DNA of 64,000 nucleotides from Conexibacter stalactiti (GTDB lineage Bacteria; Actinomycetota; Thermoleophilia; Solirubrobacterales; Solirubrobacteraceae): NCBI RefSeq assembly GCF_035967765.1, contig NZ_JAYWIT010000002.1; one strand, given 5' to 3'. Of this stretch, positions 41,892-51,020 are shown piece after piece. The position numbers and the translations under genes were made by a program. The notes beneath the pieces are model-generated. The model did not search any database and was not told the origin of the DNA. It worked only from the letters and a program-made list of their open reading frames with translations. Numbering within the stretch: the first letter of the stretch is position 1; each line of letters starts with the position of its first letter.

Positions 41892-43346
41892 ATGGCCCGC
41901 ACTGAACCCGTCACACCTCCGAGCGGCCCGGCCGCCGCCCCCGCCGCGTCAGGCGGCTGGACCTCGCAGCAGGTCGCCGCGTTGGCGGTGATCGCGGTCT
42001 GCGGCGTGATCGTCGCGTTGACGCAGACGCTGCTCGTGCCGGTGCTGGGGACGATCCAGGCCGATCTCGGCAGCTCGACCGCCGGCACGCAGTGGCTGCT
42101 GACCTCCACGCTCCTGGCGGCTGCTGTGGCGGTGCCGGTCTTCGGTCGTCTCGGCGATCTCTACGGCAAGCGGCTGATGTTGATGGTCGCGGCCGGCTCG
42201 CTGGCCGTCGGCTCGTTGATCTGCGCGCTCACGAGCGACCTCGCCGTGATGATCGTCGGGCGTGCGATCACCGGCTTCTCCGCCGCGGCGATTCCCCTCG
42301 GGATCTCGCTGATCGGCACGATCCTGCCGCGCGAGCGGGCCGGCACGGGCATCGCGCTGGTGAGCGCGACGCTCGGCGTCGGCGGTGCGCTCGGGCTGCC
42401 GCTGGCAGCGCTGATCGCCGAGCAGGCCGACTATCACGTGCTCTTCTGGGTCTGCGCGGGCGGCGGCGTGCTGACCGTCGCCGGCCTGCTGTTCGCCGTC
42501 ACCGAGCCCGCGGGCCGCGGGAGCGGACGGTTCGACCTCGGCGGCAGCATCCTGCTCGGCGCGACGCTCGTCTGCCTGCTGCTGCCGCTCTCGCAGGCCA
42601 ACTCGTGGGGCTGGGGCGATCCGCGCACCCTCGGCCTGCTGGCCGCCGCGATCGTCGGCCTCGTCGTCTTCGTGCTCGTCGAGAAGCGGCTGAAGTCGCC
42701 GCTGATCGACGTCGTCGCCAACGCGCGACCGGCGCTGCTGCTGACCAACGTCGCCTCGATCTGCGTCGGCTTCGCGCTGTTCGCGTCGCTGATCGGGACC
42801 GCGTCGTTCGTGCAGGCGCCGCCGGAGGCCGGCTACGGCTTCGGCTCCTCGGTGCTCGAAGGCGGCCTCGCGATGCTGCCGTCGGGCGTGATGATGCTGC
42901 TGCTCTCGCCGGTCTCGGCGAAGCTGTCGGTCCGCTTCGGGCCGAAGATCACGCTCGCGCTCGGCGCCTCGATCGTCGCGCTCGGCTTCCTCTTCCGCAT
43001 CGTCTTCGTCGACAGCTACTTCCAGGTGCTCGTCGGCACGACGATCGCCGGCGCCGGCACCGGCATCGCCTATGCCGCGATGCCGAGCCTGATCCTGCTC
43101 GGCGCCAAGCAGTCCCAGCTCGCGGCGGCCAACGGCCTCAACGCGCTCTCGCGCACCGTCGGCAGCTCGCTCGCCAGCGCGATCGGCGGCACGCTGCTCG
43201 CCTCGATGACGATCAGCCTCGCGGGCAACGAGCTGCCGTCGCTGGGCGCCTACAGAACGCTCTTCGCGATCTGCGCCGGCGCCGCCCTGCTCGGCGGCCT
43301 GATCTCGCTCGTGATCCCCGCCGCCGGGGCTGACGGCGAGGATTAG
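41892..43346 (+). CDS. MFS drug efflux transporter (DHA2, 14-helix type)
   Basis: A 484-residue membrane protein with about fourteen hydrophobic segments. ATG 41892 is preceded by AGGAG. The motif between helices 2 and 3 is GRLGDLYGKRLML, and the helix-5-type motif is LPLAALIAEQ. It belongs to the EmrB/QacA group, which exports drugs, dyes or lipids using the proton gradient. Control by the divergent TetR protein through tandem operators is strongly suggested by sequence. The C-terminus ends 16 bp before a convergent gene. Confidence 0.93.
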   Translation: MARTEPVTPPSGPAAAPAASGGWTSQQVAALAVIAVCGVIVALTQTLLVPVLGTIQADLGSSTAGTQWLLTSTLLAAAVAVPVFGRLGDLYGKRLMLMVAAGSLAVGSLICALTSDLAVMIVGRAITGFSAAAIPLGISLIGTILPRERAGTGIALVSATLGVGGALGLPLAALIAEQADYHVLFWVCAGGGVLTVAGLLFAVTEPAGRGSGRFDLGGSILLGATLVCLLLPLSQANSWGWGDPRTLGLLAAAIVGLVVFVLVEKRLKSPLIDVVANARPALLLTNVASICVGFALFASLIGTASFVQAPPEAGYGFGSSVLEGGLAMLPSGVMMLLLSPVSAKLSVRFGPKITLALGASIVALGFLFRIVFVDSYFQVLVGTTIAGAGTGIAYAAMPSLILLGAKQSQLAAANGLNALSRTVGSSLASAIGGTLLASMTISLAGNELPSLGAYRTLFAICAGAALLGGLISLVIPAAGADGED

Positions 43347-43362
43347 CGACGCAGCGGCGCGC

Positions 43363-44967
43363 TCAGAACTGCGGCACGCGGGTGCTGGCGGGGGTGAGGC
43401 GGCCGCCGGCGCGGGTGCGGACGGCGTGGGCCGAGGCGGCGGCGTCGCGCACCAGCTGCGGCACGTCGAAGCCGACGAGCTGCTTGTCGCGCTTGAGGAT
43501 GCGGCCGTCGACGAGGACGGTGTCGACGTTGGCGGGGGTCGCGACGCGCACCACCGCCGACTCGACGTCGGCCGCCGGGGCGATGTTGAGGTCATCCTGG
43601 CGGATCAGGATGAGGTCGGCACGCTTGCCGGGGGTGATCGAGCCGATCTGTCTGTCGAGCCCGAGCGCCTTCGCGCCGTTGATCGTCGCCATCGCGAGCG
43701 CGTGTCTGAAGAGGATCGGCGGCAGTCTCTCGGTGTCGGTGCCGATCCACGGGATGCCGATGTTCCAGGCGATCCCCATCGACTGGAACATGTCGATCGG
43801 CGCGATCGAGGAGGCGTCGAAGGAGAGGCTGGTGAGGACGCCGTCGTTGACCGACTTCAGCAGCTGGTCGTGGAAGCCGCCGGCGGTGCCGAGTCGCATC
43901 TCGGAGTGCGGCGAGATGCTGAGCGGGGTGCCGCTGCGGATCATCGCGGCGCGGTCCTCGGGCGTGGCGGGGAGGTTGTGGCAGAGCAGGAAGTCGGGGC
44001 CGAGGTAGCCCTGTCGCTCCAGCTCGGCCGCTCTCACGGCCGTCGTCGGTCCCTGGCCGGAGTGGACGCTGACGGGGATTCTGCGCTCGCGCGCCCACGC
44101 CATCTCGATTGCGAAGTTGGCCGGGTTGGAGGGGCCGCGGAGGTTGACGCCGAGGTGGACGAGCCCGTCGAGCGGCGATCTCGGCCCGAACCACTCCTGC
44201 CGCACGCGCTCGATGTCGGCGAAGTCGATCGGCTGGGTGGCGGGCTGGCCGTCGCGGTGGCCGTAGGAGTAGCGGGCGCGCAGGCGGGCGTCGCGGTGGG
44301 CGGTCAGCTCGGCATCGGCATAGTCGGGTCCGCGCACGTTGTGGGCCCAGTTGTTGACGGTGGTGATGCCGGCGGAGGCCAGCTCGGCGAGCCCGAGCGA
44401 GACGCTGTTGTAGAAGTCGTCGGGCTCGTAGGCGGCGACGGTCGCCGACTTCGCCGGGAAGTACTCGAAGCCGTCGCCGACGAAGTTGCGGCCGAGCGCG
44501 CTCCACATGTGGTAGTGGGTCTCGACCATTCCCGGCATCGCGATCATCCGCGAGGCATCGATCGTCTCGGCGCCGCGGGCGCGCAGGTTCGCGCCGACTG
44601 CGACGATCACGCCGTCCTTGACCTCGATGTCGGCCGCCGGCACCGTCCCGATCGTCGGATCGACCGAGATCAGCGCCGCGCCCTTGATCAGGTAGTGGCC
44701 GCGCTTCGACGAGCCCCCGCCGCCATGGCCGGGACCGTGGCCGTGCCCGTGACCTCTGCGCTCCCACCAGTCGCGCCAGCGTGACTTCGAGCCGCCGCCG
44801 TGCGCGCCGGCCTCGGCCGCCCCCAGCGCCAACGGCACCGCCGCCGCGCCGGCGCCCGCCAGCAGCGCCCGCCGCGAGACGAGATGGCGCGGGACCGGCC
44901 GGCCGCAGTCGTCGACCTGCTCCTCGGCCGACGGGACGTGCGACGCGTCAGAACAATCTCTGCACAC
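43363..44967 (-). CDS. Tat-exported amidohydrolase with His-rich linker
   Basis: A 534-residue metal-dependent hydrolase. GTG 44967 has GGAG upstream. Residues 30-56 (VSRRALLAGAGAAAVPLALG) form a twin-arginine signal. A His/Gly linker HGHGHGPGH (73-81) could bind metal. The amidohydrolase barrel starts with the metal motif HYHMW (151-155). SVHSGQ, LCHNLP and the C-terminal GLDRQIGSITPGKRADLILI follow. It resembles the ATZ/TRZ chlorohydrolase-cytosine deaminase group, acting outside the cytoplasm on an unknown amide, amine or halide. Many arginines are AGA codons. Confidence 0.88.
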   Translation of the reverse strand: MCRDCSDASHVPSAEEQVDDCGRPVPRHLVSRRALLAGAGAAAVPLALGAAEAGAHGGGSKSRWRDWWERRGHGHGHGPGHGGGGSSKRGHYLIKGAALISVDPTIGTVPAADIEVKDGVIVAVGANLRARGAETIDASRMIAMPGMVETHYHMWSALGRNFVGDGFEYFPAKSATVAAYEPDDFYNSVSLGLAELASAGITTVNNWAHNVRGPDYADAELTAHRDARLRARYSYGHRDGQPATQPIDFADIERVRQEWFGPRSPLDGLVHLGVNLRGPSNPANFAIEMAWARERRIPVSVHSGQGPTTAVRAAELERQGYLGPDFLLCHNLPATPEDRAAMIRSGTPLSISPHSEMRLGTAGGFHDQLLKSVNDGVLTSLSFDASSIAPIDMFQSMGIAWNIGIPWIGTDTERLPPILFRHALAMATINGAKALGLDRQIGSITPGKRADLILIRQDDLNIAPAADVESAVVRVATPANVDTVLVDGRILKRDKQLVGFDVPQLVRDAAASAHAVRTRAGGRLTPASTRVPQF

Positions 44968-45203
44968 GAGGGAACTCCTTCGAGGGAATGCGACGGCGAC
45001 GGGCGCCGCACGCTAACCACCGTTGGCGCGTCTCGGTATCGACCGCAGGGCGAGAATCGCTCCGGTCCGTTCGGACCGTCGGTCGGAGCCGGTGTCGATT
45101 CATCGAAAGCAAGTCCCCACGTCGAACGAGTCGGCGGCGGTTCTGTCCGCGCGGACAGATGCCGCGCCGTCGGCTTCACATAGTCTCAACGTCGCTTCTC
45201 ACG

Positions 45204-45228
45204 GTGACTGTTTCATGCGAAAAGTCAC
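45204..45228. promoter_or_regulatory. Inverted repeat before the amidase gene
   Basis: GTGACT (45204-45209) and AGTCAC (45223-45228) form a six-base inverted repeat with a 13-base spacer, 33 bp before the amidase start. The short arms make this a weak operator candidate. Confidence 0.3.
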
Positions 45229-45261
45229 AGTGTGAGTTAAAGGACTACCTGTAGGAGTTTC

Positions 45262-47292
45262 ATGACAGTCCGTTCACAACGGCGCGGTCTCGCACGCGGC
45301 GGAGCGACCGCCGCGGCAGCCGTCACGCTCGCGCTCGGCGCGATCGCCCCGGCGGCAGGCGCCGCGGAGGCGGTTCGGCCCGACGTCGTCGAGTTGACGA
45401 TCGGCGAGGCATCAGACCTGCTCGCCAGGCACGCGACGACGTCGGTCGCGCTGGTCGACGAGTACATCGCACGGATCGCCGCCTACGACGACGCGTACGG
45501 CGACCAGCCAGGTCTCCACGCCGTCATCGCCGTCAACGAGCAGGCGCGGCAGCAGGCGGCGGCGCTCGACGCGGAGCGCGCGGCCGGGAGCGTCCGCGGG
45601 CCGCTCCACGGTGTGCCGATCATCGTCAAGGACAACATCGACATGCTCGGCATGCCGACGACCAACGGCGCGATCGCCTTCGCGAGCTACAAGCCGAAGA
45701 ACGACGCGACCGTCATCAGACGGCTGAAGGCGGCGGGAGCGATCGTCGTCGCGAAGGCCAACCTGTCGGAGTTCGCGTGGAACGGCTCGGACTCCAAGAG
45801 CGGGCTCGGCGGGGAGGTCCGCAACCCGTATGACCAGAGCAAGACCGCGAGCGGCTCCAGCGGCGGCACCGCCGCGGCCGTGGCCGCGAGCTTCGCGACC
45901 GCGGGGCTCGGCAGCGACACCTTCGGCTCGATCCGCAACCCGGCCGCCAACCAGGCGCTCGTCGGAGTGCGCCCGACGCACGGCCTCGTCAGCCTCACCG
46001 GTGTCACGCCGCAGGTCGAGCCGCAGGACACCGTCGGCCCGCTCGCGAAGTCGGTCGAGGACGCGGCGATCCTGCTCGACGCGACGGCCGGCTACGACCC
46101 GAGCGACCACTGGACGACCGGCACGATCGGGCAGGTGCCCGAGTCCTACGCCGCCGGGCTGAGCACGACGGCGCTCGCCGGCAAGAAGCTCCTGACGTTC
46201 ACGAACGCGAGCTTCCACGGCGGCTCCGGACCGGCCCGTGCAGCCGAGCGCGCGGAGGTCGCGGCGATCCAGGATGCCGCGCTCGCGCAGCTGGAGGCGC
46301 AGGGCGCGACGGTCGAGCGGGTCGAGCTGACCGCCGACGAGGTGAGATCGCTGCAGGGTCGCGGCTGGCTGGGCATGGCCTACTACCTCGACGGCTTCTT
46401 CGCGCGCAACGACGCCTTCTGGCCGGTCGGCCTGGCCGCGAGAGCCGCTCCGACCGACAGGCTGACGACGGCCGACTACGTCGCCGACGACCGCGAGACG
46501 CCGCAGATCAAGCCCGACGCCGCGTGGCTGTTGAGCACGGCTGGGATCACCGACACGGACCTCGCGACGCAGGATGCGCGGGCGGCGGCGGCGCTTGCCG
46601 CCTGGAAGAGACTGCTGGCCGACCACGACGCCGACGCCGTCGCGATCCCGACCGACGCGCTCGCGGCCAGCCCGGTCACCGAGGACCCTGCCGGCTACTC
46701 GGAGAACGCCGACAACGCCTCGCTGTCATCCGGGATGGGAACGCCGGCGGTCGTCCTGCCGGTCGGCTACACGCAGTCGAGACTGCCGGTCAGCCTGCAG
46801 CTGATCGGCCTCCCGTACGCGGAGGGCGAGCTGCTCGCCTACGCCTACGACTACGAGCGCGCGACCCGCACGCGCGTCGCGCCGCCGACGACCCCGGAGC
46901 TGGCACATCCCGCGCCGCCGGCGCCGCCGGCACCGCTCGTGCCGCCGGTCGCGCCGCCTGTGAGCCAGCCGGCGGCCCCCGCTCCGGTTGCGCCCGCCGT
47001 GCCGGCCAAGCCCGCGCTGTCGCTGTCGGTCAGACGGACCGGTGCCGCCAAGGTCGGCAGATCGCTCGGCGTCCGCGTGGCGGTCCGCTCCTCCTCCGGG
47101 ACGAGCGTGTCGCGCGTCGCGGTCAGCTACCGCTGGTACGTCGGCGGCAAGCGCGCCGGCAGCTCGCGGACGCTGAAGCTGACCAAGCGGATGACGGGCA
47201 AGCGCGTGACGGTGCGGGTCACCGTCAGCAAGGCCGGTTACAGAACGGTCAGCCGCACGGTGCTGCTGACCAGAAAGGTCACGGCGAGGTAG
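45262..47292 (+). CDS. Secreted amidase (amidase signature family) with C-terminal Ig-like domain
   Basis: A 676-residue exported protein. ATG 45262 has TAGGAG eight bases upstream. Residues 1-36 form a Sec signal. The Ser-cisSer-Lys catalytic set is readable as Lys123 (PIIVKDNID), Ser199 (ASGSSGG) and Ser223 (SDTFGSIRNP). The spacing matches characterised signature amidases. After the enzyme comes a proline/alanine linker (about 545-585) and then an Ig-like module with VAVSYRWYVGGKRAGSSR, similar to the modules of the GH106-like protein. It would hydrolyse an amide or peptide amide outside the cell. It is divergent from the Tat amidohydrolase, and AGA codons recur. Confidence 0.9.
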   Translation: MTVRSQRRGLARGGATAAAAVTLALGAIAPAAGAAEAVRPDVVELTIGEASDLLARHATTSVALVDEYIARIAAYDDAYGDQPGLHAVIAVNEQARQQAAALDAERAAGSVRGPLHGVPIIVKDNIDMLGMPTTNGAIAFASYKPKNDATVIRRLKAAGAIVVAKANLSEFAWNGSDSKSGLGGEVRNPYDQSKTASGSSGGTAAAVAASFATAGLGSDTFGSIRNPAANQALVGVRPTHGLVSLTGVTPQVEPQDTVGPLAKSVEDAAILLDATAGYDPSDHWTTGTIGQVPESYAAGLSTTALAGKKLLTFTNASFHGGSGPARAAERAEVAAIQDAALAQLEAQGATVERVELTADEVRSLQGRGWLGMAYYLDGFFARNDAFWPVGLAARAAPTDRLTTADYVADDRETPQIKPDAAWLLSTAGITDTDLATQDARAAAALAAWKRLLADHDADAVAIPTDALAASPVTEDPAGYSENADNASLSSGMGTPAVVLPVGYTQSRLPVSLQLIGLPYAEGELLAYAYDYERATRTRVAPPTTPELAHPAPPAPPAPLVPPVAPPVSQPAAPAPVAPAVPAKPALSLSVRRTGAAKVGRSLGVRVAVRSSSGTSVSRVAVSYRWYVGGKRAGSSRTLKLTKRMTGKRVTVRVTVSKAGYRTVSRTVLLTRKVTAR

Positions 47293-47347
47293 CACGAGTC
47301 GCGAGATCCGCGGCCGAGCCGAGGGGGCGGCCTCGGCCGCGGGTCTC

Positions 47348-47381
47348 CATCTCCGAGAAATCCGTCACGATCTCGGAGATG
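47348..47381. promoter_or_regulatory. Perfect inverted repeat over the tetR start codon
   Basis: CATCTCCGAGA (47348-47358) and TCTCGGAGATG (47371-47381) are exact inverted complements with a 12-base spacer. The last three bases are the ATG of the adjacent tetR. Autorepression by blocking transcription or translation initiation is likely. Confidence 0.6.
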
Positions 47382-47990
47382 ACCGACGCCGGAGTGCGTG
47401 ACAGATCGACGGCGGGCCCTGGGCTGCGCGAACGCAAGCGGGCGGCGGCGAAGGCGCACGTCGCGGAGGTGGCGATCGGGCTGTTCTTCGAGCGCGGGTA
47501 CGGGGAGGTGTCGATCACTGAGATCTGCGAGGTCGCGGGCGTCGCGCGACGCAGCTTCTTCCGCTACTTCGCGACGAAGGAGGACGCACTGCTCGAGCCG
47601 ATTCGCGCGATGGCCGACCTCTTCGAAGGCGCGATCGCGGGCGCTCCGGCCGAGCTCGACGACGGCGCCGCGCTCGACCACGCGCTGCGGGCGCTCGGGG
47701 TGCACGTCGTCGAGCAGTGGGCGTGGCTCGAGCACTACTTCCGCATGATCGAGGAGACGGCCGCGCTGGCCGCCGCGCCGGAGCTGCAGCTCGCGGGGCG
47801 CGAGCGCGCGGTCGCGGGCGAGCTGCTGCGGCGGCGCGGCGAGACGGGTGCGGCGGACTGGCGCCTGCGCCTGCGGGTCGGCTGCGGGATCGCCGCCTTC
47901 CGCGTCTGGCTCGACGACATGCGCGCGGGCGCGGCCGTCGAGCCGGTCGCCCATCTCGACCGTGTCCTCGCCGCCCTGCGCGCGGGCTGA
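47379..47990 (+). CDS. TetR family regulator
   Basis: A 203-residue regulator starting at ATG 47379. The helix-turn-helix is VSITEICEVAGVARRSFFRYFATKED. The N-terminal RERKRAAAKAHVAEVAIGLF and LLEPIRAMADLFEGAI match the regulator at 41213-41839, so these are paralogues. A perfect inverted repeat lies over its own start, suggesting autoregulation. It follows the secreted amidase on the same strand by 86 bp and converges with a PQQ dehydrogenase gene. Which of these it controls is unclear. Confidence 0.92.
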   Translation: MTDAGVRDRSTAGPGLRERKRAAAKAHVAEVAIGLFFERGYGEVSITEICEVAGVARRSFFRYFATKEDALLEPIRAMADLFEGAIAGAPAELDDGAALDHALRALGVHVVEQWAWLEHYFRMIEETAALAAAPELQLAGRERAVAGELLRRRGETGAADWRLRLRVGCGIAAFRVWLDDMRAGAAVEPVAHLDRVLAALRAG

Positions 47991-48056
47991 CCGGAACGCC
48001 GACCACGACCCGCGCGGCGGCCCGCTGGGACGCCGCGCAGGTGGTCAGCGAGAGCG

Positions 48057-50324
48057 TCAGTTGATGCCGTTGGTCACGAAGGCCGCGACGTCCTGGATCT
48101 CCTTGGGGGAGAGCGAGTCGCCGAAGGCGGGCATGGCGCTGCCGCCGTCCGTGGTCTGTCTGATGACCGCGTCGAGGTCCCTGGCGCTGGGGATCGCGGT
48201 GAGGTCGGGGCCGCCGTTGCCGCCTCTGCCGGTGACGCCGTGGCAGGTGGCGCAGTTGTCGGCGAAGACCGTTCTGCCGGCGTCGGCGTCCGGTCTGGCG
48301 GAGACGTCCTCTCTCGTCTCGGCGTCGCCCTCGGCTGACTCGTCGGTGGGCTCGCCACCCCCGTGCGTGATCGCCTCACCCTCTCCGGTGCCGTCCAGCT
48401 CCATCACGTCGCCGTCGAGCGAGAAGACCCACAGGTTGGCGCCGTGCGGCGAGCCGGCGAGCGCGTTGCCACCGGCGACGATCGCGACCTTCTGCTTGCC
48501 GTCGACCTCGAAGACCGTGGCCGGGGCGTTGGCGCCGGCGCCGGTCTGGAAGTCCCACAGCTGCTCGCCGGTCGTGGCGTTGAGCGCCACGAGACGACCG
48601 TCGTTCTTGCCGACGAAGACGAGGTTGCCGGCCGTCGCGGCGGAGCCGCTGTAGCACGACTGCGGTCTGCCGTTCTCGTCCTTCATCCGGTACGACCAGA
48701 CCGGCTCGTTGGTGTCCGCGTCGAGCGCGGTCAGATAGCCGGGCGTGTCGAAGCCGAGGCCGCCCAGGCCGCCGCCGATGACGAACTGGCCCTCCGTGAA
48801 CGCGGTGGGGGTCGAGCCCTGCGCGCTCCAGCCGATGCTCGTCTGGCCGCAGACGTAGAGCATGTGCGTCTCGGGGCTGTAGCTCATCGGCGCCCACGTC
48901 GTGCCGCCCTGCGGAGCGCTGATGTGGACCGCCGCGCCGCGCTCCGTCCCGCTCGGGTTGAAGACGAGCTCCGGGATGTTGCCGTCCTCCGGGCGGTTGA
49001 TTCTGATCGTCCCAGCGTTGGGGATCGCCGGCGTGGTGCGGATCTGTCCGACCAGCGCTCTGAACTGCTCGTCGGTGATCTTCGCCGGCATCAGCGGCGG
49101 CGTCGACGGGATCCACTGGGTCGCGGCCGTCTTGTTCTCGGGCGCCTGCGGGACCGGGGTCTCTCTGCCGGGGTAGATCGGTCTGCCGTCGCGGCGGTCG
49201 ACGGCGTAGACCCACGGCATCTTCGGCGCGATCGCCGCCGCCGGGACCTTCTCGCCGTCGATCTCGGCGTCGAACAGCACGACCGGGCTGCTCACGGTGA
49301 AGTCCCAGATGTCGTGTCTGACGAGCTGGAAGTGCCACTTGTATCTGCCGCTCGTGGCGTCGATCGCGACGATCGAGTTCGAGTACAGGTTGTCACCGCC
49401 GCGTCTGGAGCCATTGACGTCGGGACCCGCGGTGCTCGTGCCGAAGATCAGCAGGTTGCGCTCTCTGTCGACGGCCGGGGCGTTCCAGAGGCCGGAGCCG
49501 CCGGTTCTGGCGCTGTCGCCCTCCCAGGTCGGATCGGCGACCGGGTCGTTGCCGTCACCGGTGGTCCAGAACTGCCACTTCAGCTCGCCGGTCTTCGCGT
49601 CGAGCGCCGTCACACGGCCTCTCGCGAGCAGCTCCGAGCCGGAGTTGCCGATGTAGACGAGGCCGTTGTAGTACAGCGGCGCCGCGATCGCCGTGGCGTT
49701 GTCTCTCTTCCAGTCGAAGACCTTGACGTCCCACTTGACTCTGCCGGTCTCGAGGTCGAGCGCCTGGACTCTGCCGTCGATGCGCGCCGAGTAGAGCGTG
49801 TCGGTGCCGTTGTAGCCGAGACCGCGCGACTCCCAGCCACAGCAGACGGACGTGATCTCCGGGTCGAGGTCGCCGTTGACTCTCCACTTGATCCGCTTCG
49901 CGCGGCTGTCGATCGCGAAGACGTCGTTGGCGCCGGTCGAGATGTACAGGTCACCGTTGATCGCGAGGATGTTCTCCTCGTGCGAGTACTTCGCCTCGGT
50001 CCCCGAGTCGAGGTCGAGCATGAAGTCGCCCTTGAGGTCCTTCACGTTGTCCGCGTCGATCTGCTTCAACGGCGAGAACTGCGTGTGGGCGTAGTCACCA
50101 CCGGTCACGGGCCAGTTGCGGCCGGACGGACTCGACGGATCGATCTCACCGGCCGCCGGGACCGGGCCCGGGATCGTGCGCGACTGCGTCGTCGTGTCGT
50201 CATCGCCGCCGCCGCATGCCGCCACCGTGACCGCGAGGACCGCGGTCACCAGCGCCAGAAGGCATGCGCCGAGCAGGCGACGCCCTGTGCCGCGGTTGGG
50301 GTTGTCGCTGCTCGTGCCTGTCAT
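48057..50324 (-). CDS. PQQ-dependent dehydrogenase with C-terminal cytochrome c domain, lipoprotein
   Basis: A 755-residue quinohemoprotein. ATG 50324 has GGAGAG upstream. A lipoprotein signal ends in VTVAAC (Cys37). The beta-propeller carries the adjacent-cysteine ring SVCCGW (Cys161-162) typical of PQQ alcohol dehydrogenases, tryptophan-docking repeats (such as TGELKWQFW and SGRYKWHFQ), and HDIWDF near the expected catalytic Asp. The C-terminal cytochrome c has CATCH (691-695) and a likely Met ligand at 731 (SAMPAFG). It would oxidise an alcohol or aldehyde on the cell surface and pass electrons to the respiratory chain. No PQQ synthesis genes are nearby. AGA codons are frequent. Confidence 0.9.
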   Translation of the reverse strand: MTGTSSDNPNRGTGRRLLGACLLALVTAVLAVTVAACGGGDDDTTTQSRTIPGPVPAAGEIDPSSPSGRNWPVTGGDYAHTQFSPLKQIDADNVKDLKGDFMLDLDSGTEAKYSHEENILAINGDLYISTGANDVFAIDSRAKRIKWRVNGDLDPEITSVCCGWESRGLGYNGTDTLYSARIDGRVQALDLETGRVKWDVKVFDWKRDNATAIAAPLYYNGLVYIGNSGSELLARGRVTALDAKTGELKWQFWTTGDGNDPVADPTWEGDSARTGGSGLWNAPAVDRERNLLIFGTSTAGPDVNGSRRGGDNLYSNSIVAIDATSGRYKWHFQLVRHDIWDFTVSSPVVLFDAEIDGEKVPAAAIAPKMPWVYAVDRRDGRPIYPGRETPVPQAPENKTAATQWIPSTPPLMPAKITDEQFRALVGQIRTTPAIPNAGTIRINRPEDGNIPELVFNPSGTERGAAVHISAPQGGTTWAPMSYSPETHMLYVCGQTSIGWSAQGSTPTAFTEGQFVIGGGLGGLGFDTPGYLTALDADTNEPVWSYRMKDENGRPQSCYSGSAATAGNLVFVGKNDGRLVALNATTGEQLWDFQTGAGANAPATVFEVDGKQKVAIVAGGNALAGSPHGANLWVFSLDGDVMELDGTGEGEAITHGGGEPTDESAEGDAETREDVSARPDADAGRTVFADNCATCHGVTGRGGNGGPDLTAIPSARDLDAVIRQTTDGGSAMPAFGDSLSPKEIQDVAAFVTNGIN

Positions 50325-50385
50325 CTCTCCGTGCCCTCCGTGGACTCGCCACGACCGTTTCCTCGCGCCATCCGACGCGCATCTA

Positions 50386-50405
50386 AAGTGACACTAAGTG
50401 ACAGT
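50386..50405. promoter_or_regulatory. Direct repeat/palindrome between PQQ enzyme and tetR
   Basis: AAGTGACA occurs at 50386-50393 and again at 50396-50403. AGTGACACT at 50387-50395 is itself palindromic. The site lies in the 99-bp divergent spacer and is a candidate TetR operator controlling both genes. Confidence 0.5.
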
Positions 50406-50423
50406 ACATGATCAGATACGGGG

Positions 50424-51020
50424 ATGACGGCGACCGGGAGACCACTTCGCGCTGACGCCCGACGCAACCGCGAGGCGATCCTCGGCGCTGCCCGCGAGCT
50501 GTTCGCCGAGCGCGGCCTCGACGTCCCGCTCGACAGCATCGCCGAGGCCGCCGGAGTGGGCGCGGCGACGCAGCGGCGCCACTTCCCCACCCGCGCGAGC
50601 CTGATCCAGGCGATCTTCGACGAGAACATCGGCCGCATGACCCTCATGGTCGATCGCGCGGAGGACCCGGCGCACGCCTTCGAGGCGATGCTCCACGGCG
50701 TCTTCGAGGCAATCCTCGAAGACCGCAGCCTCGTCGAGATCGCCAACAGCAGATACGTCCTCCGTGACGTGCACCGGCAGATCGCCGCCGGCGTCCTCGA
50801 ACGCATCGAGGAGCCGCTGAGACTCGCGCAAGAGGCCGGCCGGGTACGTGCCGACCTGCGCCCCGACGACTTCTTCCTGCTGATCGCCATGCTCGGCACC
50901 GTCGCGCGCATCGACGCCCATGACAGCGCCATCGACCGCATCGACCGCGGCATCGGCCTCATCATGGAAGCGATCGCGCCCAACCCGCTCCGGCCGTTCG
51001 GTCACGCAGCGGCCGGCTGA
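50424..51020 (+). CDS. TetR family regulator next to the PQQ dehydrogenase
   Basis: A 198-residue regulator starting at ATG 50424. The helix-turn-helix is VPLDSIAEAAGVGAATQRRHF. The C-terminal SBP-type TetR domain (GMLGTVAR-like segment LLIAMLGTVARI) resembles regulators of the KstR2/TetR_C_33 kind. It is divergent from the PQQ dehydrogenase with a repeat between. Its stop overlaps the convergent MFS gene by 19 bp. It probably controls the PQQ enzyme and itself. Confidence 0.9.
   Translation: MTATGRPLRADARRNREAILGAARELFAERGLDVPLDSIAEAAGVGAATQRRHFPTRASLIQAIFDENIGRMTLMVDRAEDPAHAFEAMLHGVFEAILEDRSLVEIANSRYVLRDVHRQIAAGVLERIEEPLRLAQEAGRVRADLRPDDFFLLIAMLGTVARIDAHDSAIDRIDRGIGLIMEAIAPNPLRPFGHAAAG

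Noticed and set aside
41869..42109. Longer tetR reading frame reaching into the MFS gene
   Set aside because: It would cover the tandem operators and the start of the divergent pump gene; the conserved TetR sequence begins after 41839.
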